32,228 nucleotides of DNA from Bacteroidales bacterium (GTDB taxonomy: Bacteria; Bacteroidota; Bacteroidia; Bacteroidales; UBA932). The notes under the pieces were generated by a model, which ran no database searches, was not told where the DNA came from, and saw nothing but the letters and a program-made list of their open reading frames with translations. Below, piece after piece: positions 1-7,280 of this stretch; position 1 is the stretch's first letter, and the number at the start of each line of letters is the position of its first letter. The position numbers were made by a program, and so were the translations under genes. Where the stretch lies: NCBI GenBank assembly GCA_024401865.1, contig JAKSKI010000016.1, forward strand, positions 1 to 32,228, written 5' to 3'.

Positions 1-386
1 TTGAGGGACAGGATGGAGCCGCAGGAAGAGTACACCTCCGGGTCGAACACCAGATGTGTTCCCGACAGATAGTTCTCCACGGCGGAGGCATATTCTCCGG
101 GGGTGCTGAAGACACTGCGGATAATCTGTCCGCCGAGTCCTGTGACGAAATCCGCCGTAGTGCGTATGTTCATCAGCGAGAATTCACAAAGGCTGAACTG
201 CCCGGCAGTGCCTTTCATATTGTAGAGGGCCTGATTGAGGACGGAGTGCTTGCCGGTTTTCGGGGGTTCGTACATTACGATGTTCTCGCATTGTCCCAGA
301 AGGTTGGCGGTAACGGTGACCTCGTTCTTTCGTCCGATGAAGTTCTTGGCTATTACGGGGGTGGAATATATAAAAGCGCCTTCCAT
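1..386 (-). CDS. AAA-type ATPase, N-terminal part (runs off window)
   Basis: The gene starts at the ATG at 386-384 and continues past base 1, so only the first 128 residues are visible. They open with a stretch containing NFIGRKNEV, the usual entry motif of ORC/STAND-like ATPases common in Bacteroidales, followed at about residues 40-48 by YEPPKTGKHS in the P-loop position. Compared with the canonical GxxxxGK(S/T), the first Gly is Glu and the Ser/Thr after Lys is His, with Ser one place later. Family members are typically about 350-400 residues with a C-terminal winged helix, which would lie outside this window. The gene is divergent from rplU. Partner and function are unknown; the ATPase fold is inferred from the motif context and not proved by this fragment. 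Confidence 0.7.
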   Translation of the reverse strand, partial: MEGAFIYSTPVIAKNFIGRKNEVTVTANLLGQCENIVMYEPPKTGKHSVLNQALYNMKGTAGQFSLCEFSLMNIRTTADFVTGLGGQIIRSVFSTPGEYASAVENYLSGTHLVFDPEVYSSCGSILSL

Positions 387-411
387 TTTGAATAACAATA
401 TTGTTTTTACG

Positions 412-427
412 CAAAAATACAAAAATA
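412..427 (-). promoter_or_regulatory. Candidate -7 boxes for the ATPase gene
   Basis: Read on the minus strand, two overlapping-phase matches to TAnnTTTG (TATTTTTG) lie at 427-420 and 419-412, about 26-34 bases before the ATG at 386. No TTTG sits at the expected -33 distance, so the call rests on the -7 element alone. Confidence 0.4.
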
Positions 428-459
428 TTTGTGTGATAGGAGAATTTTCGCTATTTTTG
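428..459 (+). promoter_or_regulatory. Promoter of rplU-rpmA
   Basis: TTTG at 428-431 and TATTTTTG at 452-459 are separated by 20 bases, a good fit to the Bacteroides primary sigma consensus (-33 TTTG, -7 TAnnTTTG). Transcription would begin near 465, giving a leader of about 90 bases ahead of rplU. Confidence 0.75.
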
Positions 460-480
460 CAGTCCAAAAATATTTGATAG

Positions 481-527
481 CCGCCAAGCCATTGATAAAG
501 AGCTGTTTCCGTAACAGACGCTTGCGG
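481..527 (+). promoter_or_regulatory. Structured 5' leader of rplU
   Basis: The leader folds into a nested stem. CCG 481-483 pairs with CGG 525-527, and after a bulged C, CAAGC 485-489 pairs with GCTTG 520-524. Inside is a second hairpin, CTGTT 503-507 with AACAG 513-517 around a five-base loop TCCGT. A structured leader ahead of a ribosomal protein operon could be an autoregulatory binding site for L21; that role is inference. Confidence 0.45.
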
Positions 528-553
528 TTGAAACTACTAAAGTTTTTTAAAAG

Positions 554-871
554 ATGTTCGCAATCGTAGAAATTGCAGGCCAGCAGTTCAAAGTTGAGGC
601 TGGCAACGAGATCTTCGTTCAGAGACTCCCTGAGGCCAAAGGCACGGACGTTGAGTTCGGCAAGGTGCTCCTTCTCGAGAACGCAGGCAAGTACAAGGTA
701 GGCGCTCCTTATGTAAAAGGCGCCACAGTCAAGGCTACTGTCATTGATGATGAGGCTCGCGCCGACAAGGTTCTTGTCTTCAAGAAGATTCCCCACAAGG
801 GATTCCAGAAGTGCAACGGACACCGTCAGCTTCTCAGCAAGGTCAAGATCAACGAAATCGCAATCGCTTAA
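554..871 (+). CDS. rplU: 50S ribosomal protein L21
   Basis: Large-subunit protein bL21, which binds 23S rRNA. The 105-residue product has the family length and opening (MFAIVEIAGQQFKVEAG), the central region with lysine- and glycine-rich rRNA-contacting strands (VGAPYVKGATVKATV), and the C-terminal region HKGFQKCNGHRQLLSKVKI corresponding to the RRKGY.RK.GHRQ signature. The start ATG at 554 follows an A/T-rich stretch without Shine-Dalgarno, as usual in this phylum. It is the first gene of a two-gene unit with rpmA 12 bases downstream, transcribed from the promoter at 428-459 through a folded leader. Nothing in the coding sequence is unusual. Confidence 0.98.
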   Translation: MFAIVEIAGQQFKVEAGNEIFVQRLPEAKGTDVEFGKVLLLENAGKYKVGAPYVKGATVKATVIDDEARADKVLVFKKIPHKGFQKCNGHRQLLSKVKINEIAIA

Positions 872-883
872 AGGAAGAGGATT

Positions 884-1144
884 ATGGCACACAAAAAAGG
901 TCAATCAAGTTCAAAGAACGGTCGTGAGTCACAAAGCAAGCGCCTTGGACTCAAGAAATTCGGTGGCGAGGTCGTCAAGGCCGGCAATATCATAGTACGC
1001 CAGAGAGGTACAGTCCACAATCCCAGCACCAACGTCGGTATGGGCAAGGACCACACACTCTACGCTCTCGTAGACGGTACTGTCAAGTTCGTGCGCAAGA
1101 GAGAAAACAAATCTTACGTATCGGTCATTCCTTTTGAGAACTAA
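884..1144 (+). CDS. rpmA: 50S ribosomal protein L27
   Basis: Large-subunit protein bL27, whose N-terminal tail reaches the peptidyl-transferase centre. The 86-residue product starts [16 protein letters not shown], the form found in lineages whose L27 needs no N-terminal propeptide cleavage (unlike Firmicutes). The conserved core [25 protein letters not shown] and the [11 protein letters not shown] segment follow. It lies 12 bases after rplU in the classical rplU-rpmA pair. A terminator-like hairpin with a T run follows its stop codon, so read-through into serS may be partial. Confidence 0.98.
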   Translation: MAHKKGQSSSKNGRESQSKRLGLKKFGGEVVKAGNIIVRQRGTVHNPSTNVGMGKDHTLYALVDGTVKFVRKRENKSYVSVIPFEN

Positions 1145-1205
1145 TCCCGAAGGTCGGGTAAATATCAGGGACTTACATTTCGGGATTGGAGTGTAGGTCC
1201 TTTTT
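1143..1205 (+). terminator. Terminator/attenuator between rpmA and serS
   Basis: An 11-pair stem joins 1167-1177 (AGGGACTTACA) and 1192-1202 with two G-T pairs, followed by T1201-T1205, the form of an intrinsic terminator. Upstream, CCCGA 1146-1150 can pair with TCGGG 1154-1158, or the longer AATCCCGA 1143-1150 can pair with TCGGGATT 1180-1187 inside the terminator loop. These mutually exclusive pairings suggest regulated read-through into serS, though a plain terminator is equally possible. Confidence 0.6.
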
Positions 1206-1217
1206 GCTTAAAACAAT

Positions 1218-2489
1218 ATGCTGACTCTTAAATTGCTTCGAGACGACCCTCAGTTCGTCGTCAATAAACTGAAGATAAAGAATTTTGATGCACAGCCCAT
1301 CGTGGACAAGGTGCTTGAACTCGACAGCCGCAGGCGCGCCTTCCAGACTGAGAGCGATTCAATGCTCGCCGCCCAGAAGCAGAAGGCTGCCGAAATCGGC
1401 GGGCTTATGAAACAGGGGCTGAAAGAACAGGCTGAGCAGGTCAAGAAAGATGTGGCGGAGCTAAAGTCCAAGTCGGCTGAACTCCTGTCCTCGATGGACA
1501 AGACGGCAGAAGAGCTTGAGAACCTTCTCGTGCTTCTCCCCAATATTCCCTGCGATCTCGTCAAGCCCGGCAAGGGAGCGGAGGACAACGAAATTGTCAA
1601 GGTGGCCGGCCCCGACCCCGTTCTCCCCGAGAATGCTCTTCCGCATTGGGAACTCGCCAAGAAATATGACATCATTGATTTCGACCTGGGTGTCAAGATT
1701 ACCGGTGCGGGATTCCCCGTGTACAAGGGCAAGGGAGCGAAACTCCAGCGCGCACTCATCAATTTCTTCCTCGACTGCAATACTGAGGACGGATATACCG
1801 AGATCGAGCCGCCTGTAATGGTCAACAAGGATTCCGGTTTCGGTACAGGACAGCTTCCCGACAAGGAAGGCCAGATGTATCACGCCACGCTCGACGATTT
1901 CTATATGGTGCCTACAGCAGAGGTTCCCGTCACCAATATTTTCCGTGACGTCATCCTCGCCCAGAACGAGATTCCCCAGCGTCTCACCGCATACACTCCC
2001 TGTTTCCGCCGCGAGGCCGGTTCGTATGGCAAGGATGTGCGCGGTCTGAACCGCCTGCATCAGTTCGACAAGGTCGAGATCGTGCGTGTCGAGAAGCCTG
2101 AAGACAGTTACAAGGCCCTTGACGATATGGTCGCTCACGTCGAAAGCATAGTCAACAAACTCGGTCTTAAGTACAGGATACTCCGTCTCTGCGGCGGGGA
2201 CATGTCCTTCACTTCCGCAATAACCTATGACTTCGAACTCTGGTCCGCAGCCCAGCAGCGCTGGCTTGAGATATCGTCCGTTTCCAATTTCGAGACATAT
2301 CAGTCCAACCGTCTGCACCTGCGCTATCGTGACGCGGAAGGCAAGACACAGCTGGCGCATACGCTCAACGGTTCGTCCCTGGCCCTTCCCCGTGTCGTGG
2401 CCGCCCTTCTTGAGAATTTCCAGACCGCAGACGGCATCGTGATACCCGAGGCTCTGCGTCCTTATACAGGATTCGACAAGATTGACTGA
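1218..2489 (+). CDS. serS: Seryl-tRNA synthetase
   Basis: Cytoplasmic class II aminoacyl-tRNA synthetase charging tRNA-Ser (and tRNA-Sec where present). The 423-residue product has the usual length: an N-terminal long antiparallel coiled-coil arm (about residues 30-105, rich in Ala/Glu/Lys) that grips the tRNA variable arm, then the catalytic core. Motif 2 is visible as CFRREAGSYGKDVRGLNRLHQ and motif 3 as LNGSSLALPRVVAALLEN near the C-terminus. The zinc-free bacterial form is indicated by TAEVPVTNIFRD. The start ATG at 1218 lies 73 bases after rpmA behind the hairpin region. Its 3' end overlaps the TTG start of ruvC by 8 bases, so the downstream genes are probably co-transcribed. Confidence 0.98.
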   Translation: MLTLKLLRDDPQFVVNKLKIKNFDAQPIVDKVLELDSRRRAFQTESDSMLAAQKQKAAEIGGLMKQGLKEQAEQVKKDVAELKSKSAELLSSMDKTAEELENLLVLLPNIPCDLVKPGKGAEDNEIVKVAGPDPVLPENALPHWELAKKYDIIDFDLGVKITGAGFPVYKGKGAKLQRALINFFLDCNTEDGYTEIEPPVMVNKDSGFGTGQLPDKEGQMYHATLDDFYMVPTAEVPVTNIFRDVILAQNEIPQRLTAYTPCFRREAGSYGKDVRGLNRLHQFDKVEIVRVEKPEDSYKALDDMVAHVESIVNKLGLKYRILRLCGGDMSFTSAITYDFELWSAAQQRWLEISSVSNFETYQSNRLHLRYRDAEGKTQLAHTLNGSSLALPRVVAALLENFQTADGIVIPEALRPYTGFDKID

Positions 2490-3039
2490 CAGCAGGACCA
2501 TACTTGGAATAGATCCCGGAACCAACCTGTTGGGCTTCGGGATTGTTCGTGTAGACGGGGCGGGTAAGGCTCATTATGTGGATATGGGCGTTCTCGACCT
2601 CAGACGGATGCCGGATCCCTATCAGAAACTCGGAATCATACACGAGAAGGTAGGGGCGTTGTGCGATCTCCACCATCCCGACGACCTGGCCATAGAGTCT
2701 CCTTTCTACGGCAAGAATGCCCAGGTGATCTTCAAGCTCGGCAGGGCACAGGGAGCCGCGATGACTGCGGCCATAGCAAGGGACATATCCGTTTATGAGT
2801 ATGCCCCCCGCAAGGCCAAGATGGCGATATGCGGCAACGGTGCCGCTTCCAAGGAGCAGGTGGCGCTGATAGTGCAGAAGACACTTGGCATAGATATTGC
2901 TGAAAAGTACCTTGACGCGACGGACGCGCTTGCTTTGGCAATGTGCCACTACTATCAGCTTACAAGCCCGTTGAGCAGCCTTCAGGCGGCAACCTCATGG
3001 GCCAGGTTCATTCAGGCAAATCCCGACAGGGTCAAATGA
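2482..3039 (+). CDS. ruvC: Crossover junction endodeoxyribonuclease RuvC
   Basis: Resolves Holliday junctions as a dimer together with RuvAB. The RNase H-like fold is shown by the four acidic residues expected of the active site: D11 (GIDPGT), E72 (AIESPFYGKNAQ), D145 and D148 (LDATDALALAMCHY). The 185-residue length is normal. No ATG is available near the conserved start, and the TTG at 2482 gives MTDSRTILGID, overlapping the serS stop by 8 bases; this arrangement suggests translational coupling. One base separates its stop from the ATG of the barrel protein downstream. RuvC is not near ruvA or ruvB here. Confidence 0.95.
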   Translation: MTDSRTILGIDPGTNLLGFGIVRVDGAGKAHYVDMGVLDLRRMPDPYQKLGIIHEKVGALCDLHHPDDLAIESPFYGKNAQVIFKLGRAQGAAMTAAIARDISVYEYAPRKAKMAICGNGAASKEQVALIVQKTLGIDIAEKYLDATDALALAMCHYYQLTSPLSSLQAATSWARFIQANPDRVK

Positions 3040-3040
3040 G

Positions 3041-5914
3041 ATGAAACATCTATACTCTATCATTCTTCTTCTGACTTGTATGCTGGCAACGGCCCTGACG
3101 GCAAATGCCCAGAATACACTCAAGGCCTACGTGGTGGATGCGAACAACGGCGAGGCGGTGGGATTTGCCACGGTATCAGTAACCAGAGCGGGAGCCGACA
3201 AGCCGGTTTCGTACGTCCTGTGCAACGACAAGGGCGAATTCTCCGTCCCCTCCCTTCGCAAGGGAAATTACATACTCAAGGTCGAAATTCTTGGATACAA
3301 GGCCCTCTCGAAGGAAATAACCATTACCGGTAATCTTGATATTGGCAAGTTGGAACTGTCTCCGGATTCGGAGCAGCTGCAGGCGGCTACCGTCACTGCG
3401 GCCGGCAATCCCATAATAATACGCAAGGATACGATAGAGTACAACGCCAGTACCTTCAAGACCACAGAAAACGATGTGTTGGAAGACCTTCTCAAGAAAC
3501 TTCCCGGAGTGGAGGTTTCGGAGGACGGAAGCATCACAGCCAACGGGGAGAAAATCACCAAGATAACCATAGACGGCAAGACATTCTTCCTGGATGACCC
3601 TCAGCTCGCTTCCAAGAATATCCCCGCTAAGATAGTCAACAAACTCAAGGTTATCGAGCGCAAGTCGGACCAGGCTCAGTTCACCGGTATCGACGACGGT
3701 GAGACGGAGACTGTCATAGACCTCAGTGTCAAGCCCGGTATGATGAAGGGATTGTTCGGCAACGTGATGGCTGGCGGAGGTCACGATGCTCCTTCCGGCA
3801 CCGGCTCGGGAGACTGGCGCTACCAGGGAGCCGGATTCGTGGGAAGATTCACCGACAAGAGCCAGATAAGCATACTCCTCAACGGCAACAATACCAACAA
3901 CAGAGGATTCAATGACCTTTCCGGATCGATGATGCAGGGGATGAGAGGTGGAGGTGGCGGAATGGGTCGCGGCCAGGGTGGCTGGGGTATGGGCAACGGC
4001 ATCACTACGTCCTATATGGGAGGTTTGAACGGGGCCTGGACTCTTTTTGAAGACAGGATGAACCTTGGAGGCAACTACCTTTACAACTACACGGACAAGA
4101 ACGTGGCGGAGAGAAGCTCCAAGAGAGTGTACCAGGAGGGTGAAGGCAACGATCTGCTGTATGAATCAGGAGGTTTGAGCAACTCCATATCCGGGGGGCA
4201 CCGTTTCGGCATCAGACTCGAGCACAAGTTCTCCGACAATACCAAGATCATCTTCGAACCGAGGGTCAATTTCGGTGACGGAAGATATTCTGAAAACAGC
4301 AATGACACCACGTATCGCAACGATTTGTCCCAAAAGCTGAACGATGCTTTCACCCGCAACTCGGGAAGCAACCGTAATGTCTCCACAAGCGGATTCCTCC
4401 TGTTCCAGCAGAAGTTGGGCATTCCCGGCAGGACCATATCCGCCATGATGAGGTACAGCTATTCCAACAATAACCTTGAAGGCATCAACAACAACGGTTC
4501 AACTACATACAAGGAGGACGGCATAACGCCCGACGTTACCACAACCGTCAACCATTTCTTCCAGAACAGGCAGAACAGCGCTTCAATGATGGGAAGGCTC
4601 AACTATACGGAACCTCTGGGCAATCATTTCTACGTTGAAGCAAACTATATGTACAGCTGGAACCGTTCCGCCTCCAACAAGGACACTTATGACAAGGAAG
4701 ACGGAATGAAGCCGGTGGACGCGTATACCAGCAGGATCACCAACACATACGTCAACCAGTCCATCGGGGCCAACCTCCTGTATCAGACCGATAAATTGAA
4801 GTTGCAGGCCGGATTCTCCGCCAAACCCACCAAGACCGTCAATGACACCAAACGCGCCTCAAGGGACACCACCATCACGATGCAGGTATGGAATTTCGCT
4901 CCGCAGGCTATGGTGATGTGGGAAATCCAGGAGAATGCCAACCTGAGATTCTTCTACAGGGGCAATTCGAACCAGCCTTCCGTATCCCAGCTCATACCTA
5001 TCCCGGACAATACCAATCCGCTCAACGTGTCGTTCGGTAATCCTTCCCTGGAGCCGTATTTCTCCCACAATATGTATGGGGACTACCGCTTCAATGACAA
5101 GAAGACATTCACTTCCCTGAATGTGAGGTTTACAGGTGGATTCGTCAAGGACCCCATCGTCAATGCGATGTGGTATAACGGCGGTACCCAGTATTCGATG
5201 CCGTTCAACGGCCCAACTTCGGCCAATGCTTCGGTCAACCTGTTCGGCAATTTCCCTATTGCCAAATCCAAGTTCTCCATTGCAAACGTGACGAGGGCCA
5301 GCTGGTCAATGGCCGCCTCATATGTGGGCGAAGACATTCCCACCGGCAAATATATCAGGGATGACGGAGACTTGGACTATGACCTGTTCCTTGCCGACTA
5401 TAATGCCGGCAAACTGAAGTTCGTGGAGAACAGGACCAGAAGTCTCGGAGTGACAGAACGTCTGAGGCTGACTTACAGGTCGGACGACCTCGAACTCACC
5501 GTGAGCGGAAGGACAAGAGTCAACCGCTCCTGGTATTCAATCTCCCAGGAGAAGGATCAGACGACCAACTGGAACAATCAGATACGTGCCACCGCGAACT
5601 GGACCTGGAGCGGTCCCGGACTGACGTTCAAGACGGATTTCAATTACAACTGGTATCTGGGATACGCATCGGCCCAACCTGATGAATATATCTGGAACGC
5701 CGAAATCCAGAAGCTCCTCTTCAAGAAGAAATTTACACTTGCCCTCAAGGCTTATGACATACTCGGACAGGCCAAGAACCTGTCGGTCACGGACTCCGCA
5801 AACTATCACCAGGAAGCTGTCAACAACACTCTCGGAAGATACGTCATACTGTCTCTGACCTATCGTTTCGGCAATATGGACAAGTCCAGGATGGGAGGTC
5901 CTCCAAGATTATGA
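3041..5914 (+). CDS. Outer membrane beta-barrel protein (CarboxypepD_reg + OMP_b-brl_3 type)
   Basis: Large 957-residue envelope protein. A signal peptide ends near residue 23 (LTANAQ). Residues about 25-110 form a carboxypeptidase-regulatory-like beta-sandwich (AYVVDANNGEAVGFATVSV). Residues about 110-230 resemble a TonB-receptor plug (LEDLLKKLPGVEVSEDG and KITIDGKTFFLDDPQ). The rest is a predicted barrel with alternating aromatic strands, ending in a strand with LSLTYRFGN. A Gly/Met-rich insert lies at about residues 300-321 and is probably an exposed loop. No SusD-like partner or TonB box is evident, so a SusC role is not supported. The start is one base after the ruvC stop, and the LysE gene overlaps its end by four bases. 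The substrate is unknown. Confidence 0.88.
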   Translation: MKHLYSIILLLTCMLATALTANAQNTLKAYVVDANNGEAVGFATVSVTRAGADKPVSYVLCNDKGEFSVPSLRKGNYILKVEILGYKALSKEITITGNLDIGKLELSPDSEQLQAATVTAAGNPIIIRKDTIEYNASTFKTTENDVLEDLLKKLPGVEVSEDGSITANGEKITKITIDGKTFFLDDPQLASKNIPAKIVNKLKVIERKSDQAQFTGIDDGETETVIDLSVKPGMMKGLFGNVMAGGGHDAPSGTGSGDWRYQGAGFVGRFTDKSQISILLNGNNTNNRGFNDLSGSMMQGMRGGGGGMGRGQGGWGMGNGITTSYMGGLNGAWTLFEDRMNLGGNYLYNYTDKNVAERSSKRVYQEGEGNDLLYESGGLSNSISGGHRFGIRLEHKFSDNTKIIFEPRVNFGDGRYSENSNDTTYRNDLSQKLNDAFTRNSGSNRNVSTSGFLLFQQKLGIPGRTISAMMRYSYSNNNLEGINNNGSTTYKEDGITPDVTTTVNHFFQNRQNSASMMGRLNYTEPLGNHFYVEANYMYSWNRSASNKDTYDKEDGMKPVDAYTSRITNTYVNQSIGANLLYQTDKLKLQAGFSAKPTKTVNDTKRASRDTTITMQVWNFAPQAMVMWEIQENANLRFFYRGNSNQPSVSQLIPIPDNTNPLNVSFGNPSLEPYFSHNMYGDYRFNDKKTFTSLNVRFTGGFVKDPIVNAMWYNGGTQYSMPFNGPTSANASVNLFGNFPIAKSKFSIANVTRASWSMAASYVGEDIPTGKYIRDDGDLDYDLFLADYNAGKLKFVENRTRSLGVTERLRLTYRSDDLELTVSGRTRVNRSWYSISQEKDQTTNWNNQIRATANWTWSGPGLTFKTDFNYNWYLGYASAQPDEYIWNAEIQKLLFKKKFTLALKAYDILGQAKNLSVTDSANYHQEAVNNTLGRYVILSLTYRFGNMDKSRMGGPPRL

Positions 5915-6513
5915 TACTGTCTCTTCTTAAAGCATTCCTCATCGGAATCTGCGCTTCCGCGCCCATAGGCCCCACTGCGGTGCTGATACTGCAGAAATCC
6001 GTCACTTGCGGACGCAAGACAGGATTTGTCACGGCATTGGGCGCCACAATTGTGGATACAAGCTATTCGGCCATAGCCATGATCGCCGTCTCCTTCGTGG
6101 AGAGTTTCATCCTGGCCCACCAGAATCCGATAATGATAGCCGGAGGAGTGGTGGTATGCATCATAGGTGCGGGTATGGTATTCAAAAAGATTGATTTCGA
6201 GGCCAGGGACAAGGTCAATGTGGGCAATACGCTTCAGGCTGCATGCTGCGCTCTTGCCAATCCTGGAGCCATCGCTACAATGCTCGCCCTTGTGACAGTG
6301 TTCAAGATTGACGTGAACGTTGTGCCGATCTGGATTCTTGTACCCTGTGTGGCACTCGGTTCGGTGACTTACTGGCAGTGCTTCACAACCCTGTTCTCCC
6401 GTATCAGCGGCTCGGTTAGCACCAAAAATATCGCAAGATTCAATATGATTGCGGGAATTGTTGTAATTTTGCTTGGCGTGCTCCTGGCCGTCAAAGGAAT
6501 CATCAACTTGTAA
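5911..6513 (+). CDS. LysE/RhtB-family transporter
   Basis: Inner-membrane protein of 200 residues, the usual LysE-family length, with about six hydrophobic segments. The N-terminal signature APIGPTAVLILQKSVTCGRKTGF matches the family pattern (Pro-Ile-Gly-Pro, then Gly-Arg and Gly-Phe), followed by an Asp in the second helix (VDTSYSAIA). Members export amino acids or related small molecules; the substrate cannot be read from the sequence. The ATG at 5911 overlaps the stop of the barrel gene (ATGA), and the PASTA gene follows after two bases, so it belongs to the ruvC-to-lnt transcription unit. Confidence 0.88.
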   Translation: MILSLLKAFLIGICASAPIGPTAVLILQKSVTCGRKTGFVTALGATIVDTSYSAIAMIAVSFVESFILAHQNPIMIAGGVVVCIIGAGMVFKKIDFEARDKVNVGNTLQAACCALANPGAIATMLALVTVFKIDVNVVPIWILVPCVALGSVTYWQCFTTLFSRISGSVSTKNIARFNMIAGIVVILLGVLLAVKGIINL

Positions 6514-6515
6514 TT

Positions 6516-7280
6516 ATGACCAAAATACATTCGTCCGGCAATTGGATATTAAGGAATCTGGTACTCGCAGCACTCTTTGTGCTGGGAGTGGTATTGCTTG
6601 TCAATGTTGTGCTCGCCATCCTGACCCAGCACCACACGACTGTCAGTGTGCCTGATTTTACCAATCTTTCCTACACTGAAGCGTGTGAAGTGGCATCCCG
6701 CAACCACATCAGGGTCGAGATAGGGGATTCTGTATATGTACGCCAGATGAAGAGAGGCGCCGTGTTCTCCCAGAACCCCAAGGCCGGCACTCAGGTCAAG
6801 AAAGGCCGCCGCATCCTTCTGACCACAAATGCCGTCAATGCCAAGAAAGTCGGTATGCCTTCTCTGGTCGGATGCTCGATGCGGCAGGCCAAGGCCGAAC
6901 TCGCATCCAAGGGACTTACACTTGGGCGCCTTACCTATGTGGATGATATCGCGACCAACAATGTGCTCAGCCAGCTCTACCGCAACCGTCAGGTCAGACC
7001 CGGCACTAAGCTTGACAGCGGATCGGTCATAGATCTTGTCCTTGGACTCAACCCCGAGGACAGTGATGCCTATATGCCCGATGTGCAGGGAATGAAATTC
7101 CTGCGTGCCGTCGACATCGTAAAAGACAATTCCCTCAATATCGGAAGGCTGGAGTTCGACAAGGCTGTAAAGAATTACAGCGACTCCCTCAACGCCGTGG
7201 TTTACAGACAATCACCCGAAGCCAATGGTGCAAACTTGCCCAAGGGCTCCGAAGTCACCCTGTATCTCAGACTCGAATAA
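6516..7280 (+). CDS. Single-pass membrane protein with three PASTA domains, no kinase
   Basis: 254 residues: a short cytoplasmic N-terminus, one hydrophobic helix (about residues 12-36), then three PASTA repeats of about 65-70 residues beginning near VSVPDFTNLSYTEA (about 43), VGMPSLVGCSMRQAK (about 111) and YMPDVQGMKFLRAVD (about 188). Each has the typical small N-terminal loop, amphipathic helix and closing VxLxL-like strand. In Gram-positive Ser/Thr kinases and penicillin-binding proteins, PASTA domains bind muropeptides or assist localisation. Here they stand alone and would face the periplasm, suggesting a cell-wall or divisome adaptor, which is inference. It lies two bases after LysE and directly abuts the pseudouridine synthase gene. 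Confidence 0.9.
   Translation: MTKIHSSGNWILRNLVLAALFVLGVVLLVNVVLAILTQHHTTVSVPDFTNLSYTEACEVASRNHIRVEIGDSVYVRQMKRGAVFSQNPKAGTQVKKGRRILLTTNAVNAKKVGMPSLVGCSMRQAKAELASKGLTLGRLTYVDDIATNNVLSQLYRNRQVRPGTKLDSGSVIDLVLGLNPEDSDAYMPDVQGMKFLRAVDIVKDNSLNIGRLEFDKAVKNYSDSLNAVVYRQSPEANGANLPKGSEVTLYLRLE

Noticed and set aside
54-395. 113-codon plus-strand frame at the left edge.
   Set aside because: Antisense to the ATPase fragment, whose minus-strand frame has an FIGR motif and a P-loop-like segment.
1461-2525. 354-codon minus-strand frame opposite serS.
   Set aside because: It mirrors serS codons and has no protein-like motifs.
3041-5914. SusC-type TonB-dependent transporter of a polysaccharide utilisation locus.
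   Set aside because: No SusD gene, regulator or glycosidase is adjacent, no TonB box is seen, and the layout fits OMP_b-brl_3 proteins better.
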